The notes under the pieces are model-generated. The model was not told where the DNA came from, did no database searches, and saw only the letters and a list, made by a program, of their open reading frames with translations. Below, one piece after another: positions 8,557-18,780 of a stretch of DNA of 42,768 nt. The first letter of the stretch is position 1. Every line of letters begins with the position of its first letter. Source of the DNA: Calidithermus roseus. GTDB lineage: Bacteria; Deinococcota; Deinococci; Deinococcales; Thermaceae. The DNA lies in NCBI RefSeq assembly GCF_003574095.1, contig NZ_QWLA01000025.1, positions 1 through 42,768 on the forward strand. The letters are read 5' to 3'. The translations under genes were made by a program, and so were the position numbers.

Positions 8557-8852
8557 GCCTCGAGGTCGTCCCCACCATCAGGGCTTGGCTGGGTGGCCGG
8601 GCCCTCGAGGCCGCTCAGCGCCCTCGCCGGTACCAGCACTTCGTCATCCCCCCTGGGCTCGTAGCCGATTAGCTCGCGGCCCTCGTCGCCGGTGAGGATG
8701 GGCCGCCCCACCGCCTTGACGATGGTCTCGATGCGCTGCTGGATGATGTCCACGTCGCGGAACTCGGCGCGCAGGCGGTAATCGGTAATGCCCAGGCCTG
8801 AAGGGGGTGGGGCATGGAGGACACGGTTGAGCAGGGCCAGTACAGGAGCCGC
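8553..8852 (-). pseudogene. Phage portal protein, C-terminal 100 residues
   Basis: The frame is open from 8852 and reads AAPVLALLNRVLHAPPPSGL, then ITDYRLRAEFRDVDIIQQRI and the end of a portal protein (AVGRPILTGDEGRELIGYEP). It is coupled to the MuF gene by an ATGA overlap, the normal phage order. Upstream, the gene stops exactly at the border of a lone CRISPR repeat (8853-8889). The rest of the portal gene and the packaging genes are absent, so this is a prophage remnant. Confidence 0.65.
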
Positions 8853-8889
8853 GTTTCAATCCTCAGTGGGCTTAATTGCCCACTGCAAC
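8853..8889 (-). CRISPR. Solitary CRISPR repeat
   Basis: On the minus strand these 37 bases match the main array repeat except at repeat position 21, which is C instead of T. The change turns the G-U pair of the main repeat's stem into a G-C pair, giving a perfect stem CAGTGGGC/GCCCACTG around the loop AATTAA. No second repeat lies within one unit on either side. The phage portal fragment begins at the very next base after GATTGAAAC. Confidence 0.85.
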
Positions 8890-8992
8890 GCGGTATTAGC
8901 CTCAATAGGCTTACCGGGTTTATGACGTCCTGAAGGGCCGAATTCGGTTTGCGCGAACCCCGGGTATTTTCGTCCTTGCTTGAGGTTCGCGC
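8890..8992 (-). other. CRISPR leader-like DNA upstream of the solitary repeat
   Basis: The arms GCGCGAACC (8951-8959) and GGTTCGCGC (8984-8992) form a 42-bp inverted repeat. An inverted repeat with the same arms and total length opens the leader of the main array (28932-28973). Read in leader orientation, 12 of the 24 inner bases also agree, and both are followed by AAA. TTGAGGC occurs close to the repeat in both. The distance to the repeat is 61 bp here and 138 bp in the main locus. It is probably a relic leader of a second array. Confidence 0.5.
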
Positions 8993-9307
8993 TGGCGGCG
9001 CAGGTGAAGTTGGCTATCCTTGAGCACCGCGCAAAGATCATGCGCGCCTTGCCCCGACCCTGTGTGGCGTGAGAGACAAATACCTCACCCGAATGGTCGG
9101 CAATCTCGGCATTAAGCGCTCTCTTCTCGTGAAAGGAGGTCTGGGTTTCCTTCTGGTGCTGCTCCTGTCGGTGGGCTCGCTGCCAACCCCGGTCCAGCTG
9201 GTAGGAAGCCACTCCCAAGTGATTGCCGATGGCGATGACCCCAAGATCGGTACCGGTGGCTAGAGGGTATCGGGCATGGGGAGGCACACGGCCTCCCCTA
9301 AGGTTTT
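8993..9307. other. Non-coding or degraded stretch
   Basis: I see no gene that I can defend. A minus-strand frame running from 9287 toward 8856 looks protein-like in part (ATGTDLGVIAIGNHLGVASY near its start) but also runs through the leader-like DNA and the CRISPR repeat, so it is either a decayed transposase-type gene or chance. Confidence 0.3.
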
Positions 9308-10094
9308 TGACACTCCCACGGCTGAAGCGCGTGGGATTCTCGTTCTAGCCCTCGGCAACCCGGCTTGCGCGTTGCATTGGGCGTACCGAGCTTGGGGGTA
9401 GATTCCCGTTGGGATATCCCCAGGGTGTGCCATGCACCCCGCCCTGCGGAGCCTGAAGAGCCACAGGGACGATCCCCTGTTGGGACAGAGCCCTGACGGG
9501 CCTGTTCACCCAGGGGCAGGACAACCCCAACCAGTTCGCTAGATTGCGTCCAGCGTTGTGGTCGGCGTGTCCCCGGTATCCGCATCTCTCGCATCTGAAG
9601 CTGTGCCGATTCCTTACCCCGATGGCCCCGCACTTGCAGCACGTCTGGGAGGTGTAGGCGGCAGGCACCTTCTCGAACTTGATTCCTGCCGAGAGGGCCT
9701 TGTACGCCGTCTTGGTCTCAAGGTCGTAGTAGGGCCAGAAGTCGCGGTTGTGGTCGGCCTGAGACTTGGTAGCCTTGCGCTGCGGGCTCTGGCGGATGCC
9801 CGTGAGATCTTCCATCCGTATCCCGCAGCCATGCTCCTTGGCGAAGGCCACCAGCTTCTTGCTGAGGATGTGGTTGGTGTGCCGGATGATGCGCTGTTCT
9901 TTTTGCTCCAGGCGCTTGACGGTCTTGTGCTTCCCCGCCTTCTGCAGCCTGCGTCGCTTGGCGGCGTAGTGCCTGCGAATGTGGCGAATCCAGCCGAAGC
10001 TCAAATAGAGTGAGCGGCCCTCCGGCGTGACCGCCACCGCCAGATGACGTTGACCCCGGTCCACCCCGATGAAGCGCGTGGGATTCTGCGAACA
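9308..10094 (-). mobile_element. Truncated IS200/IS605-type element with TnpB remnant
   Basis: The right end is at 9308 (TGACACTCCC, hairpin CCCACG/CGTGGG), the same end as in the element at 40641. The left end and TnpA are missing. At the other edge, GAAGCGCGTGGGATTCT (10074-10090) repeats the right-end sequence of 9323-9339 in direct orientation. This suggests a deletion between two element copies. The regulator gene follows at 10116. Confidence 0.6.
9345..10064 (-). pseudogene. tnpB: TnpB nuclease, N-terminal domain missing
   Basis: The 239-residue frame begins at the first RuvC motif (MDRGQRHLAVAVTPEGRSLY, where GVDRG is usual). The other catalytic sites are present: Glu in IRMEDLTGI and Asp in HADHNAGRNLANWL. 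The zinc ribbon has CCKCG and CERCG. Roughly 150-180 N-terminal residues that bind the guide RNA and target DNA are absent. A CDS from the internal start is possible, but normal RNA-guided activity is not expected. It belongs to a different TnpB subfamily from the gene at 2363. Confidence 0.7.
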
Positions 10095-10115
10095 TGCTTG
10101 TAAAATAACTTTGGA

Positions 10116-11744
10116 GTGGGGAAAATCGCGGTTGATGATGCTCGAGTAAGCCTCACGGCCCTGGTAGAAGCGGACCGGATGGCCCCGGCGGTGCGCTTGC
10201 TGGAAAGCCTAGTGCATCAGGCTTCTACCCACCAGCAGGCTGAGCAGGTGGCAGACCTGTTCGGCCTGCTTCCCGAAGGCTGGTTGCGCCAAGAAGTTTC
10301 TCTCCAACGGCTGTACGCCGCGGTTTTGTGCCGTTCTCGTCGATCTGCGGCGCTGCTGGTCTACCTCGACGCGCTGACGATACCAATTTCCCCTGTCCTG
10401 GGAACGTACCGGGCCTGGGCCCTTCTGCGGGAAGGCCGCTACCTGGAGGCGCTGGAGCAACTCGAGGCCCTGGGCGTGGCACAGGGTTCGCCCGCCCTCG
10501 AGGAGCACACCCCGTTCGAACGGGGGCTCTACTGGCGCACCAAAGGGGAGGTGCTGTTTCGCCTGGGGCGGGCCGAGTGGCACGAGGTGTTCGTGAATGC
10601 GCGGGGAGATTTAAAGGGGGCAGCGCTGGGCCGCAGCCTCGTCGACGAGGGCGGGTTGCTCTACCTCTCGGGCCAGTGCTCCGTGGCGCGGGTGGTGTGG
10701 GCTGAGGCCCTGGCTTATCTGCGCGACGACCCCTATTACCTGGCCTGGGCACGCCACAGTCTGGGAATGGCACTCATCAAGGACCGTCCGGAGGAGGCTG
10801 AGCAGCACCTGCTCGAGGCCGCTCGGCTCAGCCGCAAGGCGGTGGCGCGGGAATTCCGGGCGCGAGCCCTGTGTGGCCTGGGAGCCGTCCGCCGCTCTTT
10901 TGGGGAGTGGGAGCGGGCCTTGGAAAGTTACCAGGAGGCCATACGGGTTGCCTGCGACCGGGACGACCGACAGCAAGCCCTATGGGGCTACGGCCACACC
11001 CTTCGCCTACTGGGCCACCTTGAGGAAGCCCTGGCCCAGCTCACGCTGGCCCGTGAACTCGACACCTCTCCAGCGAAGAGCTGGCTCAACGCCGATATCG
11101 CCGCGACGCGGCTGATGCTGGGAGACGCCGTTGGGGCCGAGGAATCTTTAAGCCAGGCGGTTGAGGTGGGTGAGCGGGGCAAGATTGTACGAACGATGGT
11201 GCAGGCGGCCTTGCATCACCGCAGCAGAGCACTGGAAGCCGCCCGGACCCTCCTGGATGGGCTTGATCCCACTAACCTCTGGGTGCGGGAGGAAGTCCAC
11301 TGTTTCCCTGAGTTACGGGCCTACCTCGCTTTGCCCGAGCAAACGGTGCGGCAAAAACACTGGATAGAAGTCAACCCCTTCGGCTCGCTCGAGGTCAAGG
11401 TGAATGGCCGTCCGGTGCCAATAAGCCCAACGGGTCGGCCAGGCGAGTTGCTGGTGTTCCTGCTGGAGCATGGTGGAAGTGCCGGGGTGGAACACCTTAT
11501 CGACCAGCTTTACGGGGAGGATCAACCTCAAAACCGCAAGGCCCTGTGGGCAACCGTCATGCGACTGCGGCGGGCTTTGGGGTGGAAGGGTAGTGTTCGA
11601 GTCCAGGGAGGGGTCTACCAACTCGACCCAACCGCCGAATGGGTTTACCGGGATCAGCCTTCACGGGGGGCGGAGGAGTTCATGGTGGGCCACTACGCCA
11701 ACTGGATTCAGGAGCGACGAGGTGTCTTCCCCTGGGTTGTCTAA
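10116..11744 (+). CDS. TPR-repeat transcriptional regulator with C-terminal winged helix (SARP/BTAD-like)
   Basis: The protein has 542 residues from GTG 10116; an in-frame TAA at 10101 excludes an earlier start. Residues about 80-400 are helical TPR-like repeats (ALLREGRYLEALEQLEALGV, FGEWERALESYQEAIRVA, LGHLEEALAQLTLARELD). Residues about 420-510 form an OmpR/SARP-type winged helix (FGSLEVKVNGRPVPISPTGR, KALWATVMRLRRALGW). The N-terminus may have been shortened by the adjacent IS remnant. The gene points into the cas operon and ends 127 bp before it, so a role in cas control is attractive but unproven. Confidence 0.7.
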   Translation: MGKIAVDDARVSLTALVEADRMAPAVRLLESLVHQASTHQQAEQVADLFGLLPEGWLRQEVSLQRLYAAVLCRSRRSAALLVYLDALTIPISPVLGTYRAWALLREGRYLEALEQLEALGVAQGSPALEEHTPFERGLYWRTKGEVLFRLGRAEWHEVFVNARGDLKGAALGRSLVDEGGLLYLSGQCSVARVVWAEALAYLRDDPYYLAWARHSLGMALIKDRPEEAEQHLLEAARLSRKAVAREFRARALCGLGAVRRSFGEWERALESYQEAIRVACDRDDRQQALWGYGHTLRLLGHLEEALAQLTLARELDTSPAKSWLNADIAATRLMLGDAVGAEESLSQAVEVGERGKIVRTMVQAALHHRSRALEAARTLLDGLDPTNLWVREEVHCFPELRAYLALPEQTVRQKHWIEVNPFGSLEVKVNGRPVPISPTGRPGELLVFLLEHGGSAGVEHLIDQLYGEDQPQNRKALWATVMRLRRALGWKGSVRVQGGVYQLDPTAEWVYRDQPSRGAEEFMVGHYANWIQERRGVFPWVV

Positions 11745-11748
11745 TGGT

Positions 11749-11856
11749 TATAATCGTTATGAGGTAAACACGCTCAAATTTCTTGCGCGACCATACTCGT
11801 CGCACGCTGATGTAGATGGTTGGTAGACGGGCATTGGTAGAGTCATACCTACCTAC
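11749..11856 (+). promoter_or_regulatory. Candidate promoter and operator region of the cas operon
   Basis: A perfect TATAAT lies at 11749-11754 without a clear -35 box. Downstream, TTGGTAGA occurs twice in direct orientation (11820-11827 and 11834-11841), followed by inverted CTACC copies near 11848-11856, so GGTAG half-sites are clustered just before cas3. A weaker inverted repeat GCGAC/GTCGC lies near 11787-11803. This would be a natural target for the WYL/HTH part of the Cas3 fusion or for the upstream regulator. Inference only. Confidence 0.35.
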
Positions 11857-11870
11857 GATTCTTATGGAGT

Positions 11871-14800
11871 ATGGAGATGGATGACTCCGACTCGCTCAAG
11901 GCTACCCATGAGAAGGCGCTGCGGCTGGTGCGAATCCTCGAGTTGCTCAAGCTAAAACCCTGGACTGCGCAACAGCTTGCTACCGCCCTGGGGGTCAAGA
12001 AGCGGGCGGTGCTGTACTACCTCGAAGACCTCAAGGAACTCGAGCCCTACCTGGGCTTCCGCTTGCTACACGACCCGCTCCGGCACACCTACGCCCTCAA
12101 CGCCGGCGTGCTCCTGAGCGACATCGACAAAGTGGTGGCGCACACCGCCCTTCGGATGCTCTACCACCACTCGCCGGGCCACAACCAGCAGTACCTCGAG
12201 GCCATGCTCAAGCTGGCCCGCGGCCTGCCTGAGCCTGCTCGGACCGTCGCGCAGCGCAGTGCCGAGGCCATGGCTGCCCGGGGGCCAGGCCTCGAGGGCA
12301 GCAACCTCGAGAAGATCACCAGCGCCTGGTTCCGCCGCCAGCTCGTCCAGTTTCACTACCAGCTCCCCGGGCGGCGCGAGCCCACCAAATTCGAACTGGA
12401 AACCTACTTCATCGAGGTCTCACGGGCCAACATGGCGGTCTACGTTATCGGCCGCGAGCGCAGCTACAAGAACGAACTGCGCACCTTTAAGCTCGCGCGG
12501 ATGCAGTTCGTCACCCTGGTCGGTCCGACCGAGGCCTACGAGATCCCAGCCAGCTTCGACCCCCGGGAGTACCTCTCCGACGCCTGGGGCATCGTGGGGA
12601 GTGGGGGGAACCCGGTCCGGGTAAAGCTGCGCTTCCTACCTCAGGCCGCCCAGCGCATCCGGGAGGGGGGCTATCCCAACCTCAAGGAGCTGGGGCAGCG
12701 CGATGACGGCAGCCTGGTAGTGGAAGTCACAGTAGGCACCGACGAGGACGGTTTCCCCATCGAGCTGCTCTCGTGGGTGCAGAGCTGGGGACCGAGGGTG
12801 GAGGTGCTGGAGCCGGCCAACCTGCGCGATACCTGGCTGGCCGAGGCCCGGCAACTGCTCCAGCAATACGAACCCCAAAGTTGGATGGCTCCCAAAACCT
12901 ACTGGGCCCACACCCACAAAGACCGCGCTCGCTGGCAGACTATGCAGGAGCATGTCTCCGAGGTAGCCCGGCTGGCCGCAGAGAAAGCCGCGCCCTTTGG
13001 TGAGTCGGAGAAGGCCGGCCTGAGTGGCAGGCTGCATGATCTGGGCAAGTACGGCGATCTTTTCCAGCTTCGGTTGGAAGGTAAGGAAAGGGGCCTCGAC
13101 CACTGGTCGGCGGGGGCCCACCTGGCCCTGTTTGAGTACCGCCTGGTGGACGTGGCCCTCGCGGTGCAGGGGCATCACATCGGGTTACAGAGTGGAGCCA
13201 GGGAGAGCCTCAAGGGGATGCGGCTTGAGTCCCTAAGCCAAAAGCATCCGCTCGAGCTGCGCCTCACCGAGACCGACATCAACTTGCTCAAAAAGCGCTT
13301 GCAGGCAGACGGTTTGGAACTGCCCCCCTCCAGTCAGGCACAAATCTCCGTTTCTACTAGCGCTGCTACCATGCTGGACACGCGGATGCTCTTCTCGGCC
13401 CTGGTAGATGCCGACTTCCTGGACACCGAGCGGCATATGCAAGGCGAAGTTCGGCCCAGCCCCCCGCCTTTGCAGCCCGAGCGGGCTTTGGAGCGTCTCG
13501 AGGCCCACCTAAACAGATTGGCCGCTGACGAGAACTTGCCCGAAGGCATCCGTTGTTTGCGTCAGCAGGTCTCCGGGGCCTGCGCTCAGGCCGCAGACCA
13601 GCCTGAGCGCCTTTTCACCCTGACCGCCCCCACGGGCCTGGGCAAAACCCTGGCCATGCTGCGCTTCGCCCTGAAGCGGGCTGTACAAGATCAGCGCGCA
13701 AGGCGCATCGTGGTGGTGCTGCCCTACCTGTCCATCCTGGACCAGACCGCCCAAATCTACCAGGAGCTTTTTGCAGACTTTGGACCGCACTATATCTTGG
13801 AAGACCACAGCCTGGCCTACCGACCTTTGCGTAAGGAGCTTTCCGACGAGCAGGACTTGGCCGAACTCGAGCGCCGCCTGCTGGCGGAAAACTGGGATGC
13901 GCCCATCATTCTGACCACAAATGTACAACTACTGGAAAGCCTGCACGCCAACCGGCCCGGAGCCTGCCGCAAGCTGCACAACCTGGCCGGGAGTGTGCTG
14001 CTCTTCGACGAAGTGCAAACCCTGCCTACCCACCTGGCCGTGCCCACCCTCAAGACCCTCTCCCGGCTGGCTAGCGAAAAGTACGGCACCACGGTGGTCT
14101 TCGCCACCGCCACCCAGCCTGCCTTCGATGCCTTGCACGACAAGGTTAAGGAGGGCGAGCCCCAGGGCTGGCAGCCGGTGGAAATGATCCCCGAGTTGGA
14201 GGCGCTTTTCCGAAATACGAGGCGGGTGCAGGTGGAGTGGTGGCTCAAAGACCCCACCCCCTTCGCCCACCTGGTCACCCTGCTCGAGGTCGACCCCCAG
14301 GCGCTGATGGTGCTGAACCTCAAACGGCAGGCCCACGCCCTCTTCCGGCAGGCCGCGGAAAGGGGTTTGGAGGGCCTCTACCACCTTTCCACCGCGCTGT
14401 GTCCAGCTCACCGGCTCAAGGTGTTGGAAGAAGTGAAAGACCGCCTCAGGGAAGGCCAGCCCTGCCGCCTCATCTCTACCCAGGTGGTGGAGGCCGGGGT
14501 AGAGCTGGACTTCCCCATGGGTTACCGGGCCCTGGCCCCCCTCGAGGCCATCGCCCAGACCGCCGGGCGCATCAACCGACACGGGCTGCGCCGCGAGGGG
14601 CGGCTGGTGGTGTTTGTGCCGGAGGACGAGGGGTATCCGGACAAAGCCTACCAACAGGCCGCCAGGCTGACCCGCGCCTTGCAGGCCGAGGGGGAGCTAA
14701 CCCTCGAGCCCGCCGTCTTCCGCCGTTACTACCAGAGCCTCTACACCCTGCAAAACGTAAGCGACCCCGAAATCGAAACTCTGATTCAGACCCAGAACTA

Positions 14801-15119
14801 CGCCGAACTGGCCCGCCGCTACCGCCTCATCGAAACCGCCGCCGTGAACGTGGTGGTGCCCTACAACGACGAAGCCCTGGCCCTCATGCAAGAGGCCCGT
14901 GACCGGGGCATCGCCGCCGACTGGATTCACCGCGCCAGGCCCTACACGGTGCCGTTCTTTTTGCCCAAGGGCGGGCCCCCGTCGTTCCTGGAGACGATCT
15001 TCCTGCGCTACGGGCGGAGTGAAGTGCCCGATTGGTACCTCTGCCCGGACCAAGCCCTCTACGACCGCCTGCTGGGTTTTACGCCAGAAGAGGGGAGCGG
15101 GGCGGGCTTGGTCGTTTAA
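11871..15119 (+). CDS. cas3: WYL-domain regulator fused to Cas3 HD nuclease-helicase
   Basis: The protein has 1082 residues. The first 340 or so form a complete WYL-type regulator. A helix-turn-helix lies at about 15-70 (AQQLATALGVKKRAVLYYLE), a WYL core at about 150-240 (ELETYFIEVSRANMAVYVIG, ELRTFKLARMQF), and a C-terminal extension to about 330. Cas3 follows. The HD nuclease has EH at about 359, RLHDLGKYG at about 386 and a GHHIGL motif; the helicase has TAPTGLGKT (about 584), LLFDEVQTLP (about 710), FATATQP (about 744) and QTAGRINRHG (about 895). Cas3 unwinds and degrades DNA recruited by Cascade; the N-terminus may bind nucleic acid or a nucleotide ligand. ATG 11877 is an alternative start. 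Confidence 0.9.
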   Translation: MEMDDSDSLKATHEKALRLVRILELLKLKPWTAQQLATALGVKKRAVLYYLEDLKELEPYLGFRLLHDPLRHTYALNAGVLLSDIDKVVAHTALRMLYHHSPGHNQQYLEAMLKLARGLPEPARTVAQRSAEAMAARGPGLEGSNLEKITSAWFRRQLVQFHYQLPGRREPTKFELETYFIEVSRANMAVYVIGRERSYKNELRTFKLARMQFVTLVGPTEAYEIPASFDPREYLSDAWGIVGSGGNPVRVKLRFLPQAAQRIREGGYPNLKELGQRDDGSLVVEVTVGTDEDGFPIELLSWVQSWGPRVEVLEPANLRDTWLAEARQLLQQYEPQSWMAPKTYWAHTHKDRARWQTMQEHVSEVARLAAEKAAPFGESEKAGLSGRLHDLGKYGDLFQLRLEGKERGLDHWSAGAHLALFEYRLVDVALAVQGHHIGLQSGARESLKGMRLESLSQKHPLELRLTETDINLLKKRLQADGLELPPSSQAQISVSTSAATMLDTRMLFSALVDADFLDTERHMQGEVRPSPPPLQPERALERLEAHLNRLAADENLPEGIRCLRQQVSGACAQAADQPERLFTLTAPTGLGKTLAMLRFALKRAVQDQRARRIVVVLPYLSILDQTAQIYQELFADFGPHYILEDHSLAYRPLRKELSDEQDLAELERRLLAENWDAPIILTTNVQLLESLHANRPGACRKLHNLAGSVLLFDEVQTLPTHLAVPTLKTLSRLASEKYGTTVVFATATQPAFDALHDKVKEGEPQGWQPVEMIPELEALFRNTRRVQVEWWLKDPTPFAHLVTLLEVDPQALMVLNLKRQAHALFRQAAERGLEGLYHLSTALCPAHRLKVLEEVKDRLREGQPCRLISTQVVEAGVELDFPMGYRALAPLEAIAQTAGRINRHGLRREGRLVVFVPEDEGYPDKAYQQAARLTRALQAEGELTLEPAVFRRYYQSLYTLQNVSDPEIETLIQTQNYAELARRYRLIETAAVNVVVPYNDEALALMQEARDRGIAADWIHRARPYTVPFFLPKGGPPSFLETIFLRYGRSEVPDWYLCPDQALYDRLLGFTPEEGSGAGLVV

Positions 15120-15180
15120 CCCCGTGCCGGGGCGCATCCTCTGGTATCCTGCGCCCCCAAAAAAGCGGAGAGGAGGAGCC

Positions 15181-15926
15181 ATGCGAAGGTTTAGCTTGGA
15201 AGTTTGGGGCGAGCTGGCCTGCTTCACGCGGCCCGAGTTCAAGGTCGAGCGCTTCAGCTACCCGGTCATCACGCCCAGCGCCGCGAGGGGCATCTTCGAT
15301 GCCATTTACCTGGACTTTAGCCCGGAGGGTCAGAGACCCCTGATGTACTGGCAAATCGAGCGCATCGAGGTGCTCAAACCGGTGCGCTACATCGCCCTGA
15401 TGCGCAACGAGGTCAAGGAAAAGGCCAGCGTGCGCAGCATCCAGAGCTGGATGAAAGACCCCACGAGCTTTGAACCCATCTTTGCCGACGCCACCAAAGA
15501 AGACACCGGCCAGGACACCAAGGGCCGTACCCAGCGCCAAACCGTGGCCCTGAAAGACGTGCACTACCGCCTCACCGCCCACGCCGTGCTCTATCAGGAA
15601 GACCACGCTTTGCGCCAGAAAATCGAGCATAGCTTTGAGCGCCGTGCGAGGGCGGGGCAGTGCGTTTACCAGCCCTATCTGGGCTGCCGGGAGTTTGCCG
15701 GCTACTTCCGCTTGGTGGAGCCCGGCGAGGAGGCCCAGCCCGTGCCCTACAGCGAAAAGATCGGCTGGATGCTCTACGACGTCTTCGACCTGGCCAGGCC
15801 CAGGGGCCCGCTCCGCACCGATAAAGGCGAAAAGCCCAGCGTGAGCGTGTTTGAGGCCGAGGTGAAAGACGGCGTGCTCGAGGTGCCCCCTTACGGGAGC
15901 GAAAAAGTACGCAAAGGAGGGGCCTG

Positions 15927-15927
<1 letters not shown>
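15181..15927 (+). CDS. cas5c: Cas5c (Cas5d), type I-C crRNA-processing subunit
   Basis: The protein has 248 residues from ATG 15181, behind GGAGAGGAGGAG; an earlier in-frame start would overlap cas3. The N-terminus ([38 protein letters not shown]) and the following [12 protein letters not shown] region are typical of type I-C Cas5. In this subtype, which lacks Cas6, Cas5 cuts the pre-crRNA at the base of the repeat stem and keeps the 5' handle in Cascade. The stop overlaps the cas8c start (TGATG). Confidence 0.92.
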
Positions 15928-17768
<1,841 letters not shown>

Positions 17769-17796
17769 TCCCAGGCGTGACCGAAAGGAGATGTAT

Positions 17797-18780
17797 ATGT
17801 CCCAACCCATCCAGAACCGCTACGAATTTCTGCTCTTCTTCGACGTGCAGGACGGCAACCCCAACGGCGACCCCGACAGTGGCAACGCCCCCCGCGTAGA
17901 CCCCGAGGACGGGCACGGCCTGGTGAGCGACGTGGCCCTGAAGCGCCGCATTCGCAACTATGCCCAGGCCGCCGGGGCCAGCATTTTTGTGCAGCACGGC
18001 ACCAACCTGAACCGCCCCATCTTCGAAGCCCACGAAAAAACCGGCGGCTTTACCGGAACCAAAACCAAAGACAAAGTCGAGGCCGCCCGCCGGTGGATGT
18101 GCGAGCAGTTCTTCGACGTACGCACCTTTGGAGCGGTGATGAGCACCGGGGCCAACGCCGGGCAGGTGCGGGGGCCGGTGCAGATCACCTTTGCTAGGAG
18201 CCTCGACCCCATCTTTCCCGCCGAGTTCAGCATCACCCGCGGTGCGGTGGCCGAAGACGTGAAGAACGCCAAGACCCTGGAAGACTACCTGAAGTGGGAA
18301 AAGGAGCAGCCCGAGGACAAGCTCCGCACCATGGGCCGCAAAAGCCAGGTCTCGTATGGTCTGTACCAGGCCAAGGGCTTTGTCAGCGCCCACCTGGCCC
18401 AGGGCACCGGCTTTAGCGAGACCGACCTGAAGCTTCTGGTGGAAGCCCTTTTGAACATGTTCGAGCACGACCGCAGTGCCAGCAAGGGCCACATGGCCAC
18501 CCGCCGCCTCTACCTGTTCCAGCACGTGGGCACCGACCCTCACAACGCCGAGCAGAGCAAACGCCAGGCCATGCTGGGCTGCGCCCCCGCGCACCGCCTG
18601 CTCGATTTGGGCCAGGTGGTCTCGGTGCGCCTCTTAGACGAGAGCAAGCCCCCGCGCCGCTTCGCCGACTACGAGGTGAAGGCCGATCCCACCCGGCTGC
18701 CCAGAGGCGTGCGGATGCTGGAACTGGATGTCTGGGACGAGGCCCGCTTTGATCGCTGGATGGGAGGGGCCGATGCCTAG
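17797..18780 (+). CDS. cas7c: Cas7c (Csd2), backbone subunit of type I-C Cascade
   Basis: The protein has 327 residues. The N-terminal signature is [20 protein letters not shown] followed by [19 protein letters not shown], the conserved RRM core of Csd2. ATG 17797 follows AAAGGAG with six bases between, so it is preferred over ATG 17791. Six or so copies would coat the crRNA. The stop overlaps the cmr1 start by eight bases, which couples the type I-C and type III-B modules translationally. Confidence 0.93.
   Translation: MSQPIQNRYEFLLFFDVQDGNPNGDPDSGNAPRVDPEDGHGLVSDVALKRRIRNYAQAAGASIFVQHGTNLNRPIFEAHEKTGGFTGTKTKDKVEAARRWMCEQFFDVRTFGAVMSTGANAGQVRGPVQITFARSLDPIFPAEFSITRGAVAEDVKNAKTLEDYLKWEKEQPEDKLRTMGRKSQVSYGLYQAKGFVSAHLAQGTGFSETDLKLLVEALLNMFEHDRSASKGHMATRRLYLFQHVGTDPHNAEQSKRQAMLGCAPAHRLLDLGQVVSVRLLDESKPPRRFADYEVKADPTRLPRGVRMLELDVWDEARFDRWMGGADA

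Noticed and set aside
8856-9287. 143-residue minus-strand ORF across the leader-like DNA and lone CRISPR repeat
   Set aside because: It translates the CRISPR repeat at its end and has no recognisable domain, so I do not call it a gene.
14899-15180. Upstream extension of cas5
   Set aside because: It lies inside cas3 in another frame, and ATG 15181 has a strong ribosome binding site and begins with the conserved Cas5 N-terminus.
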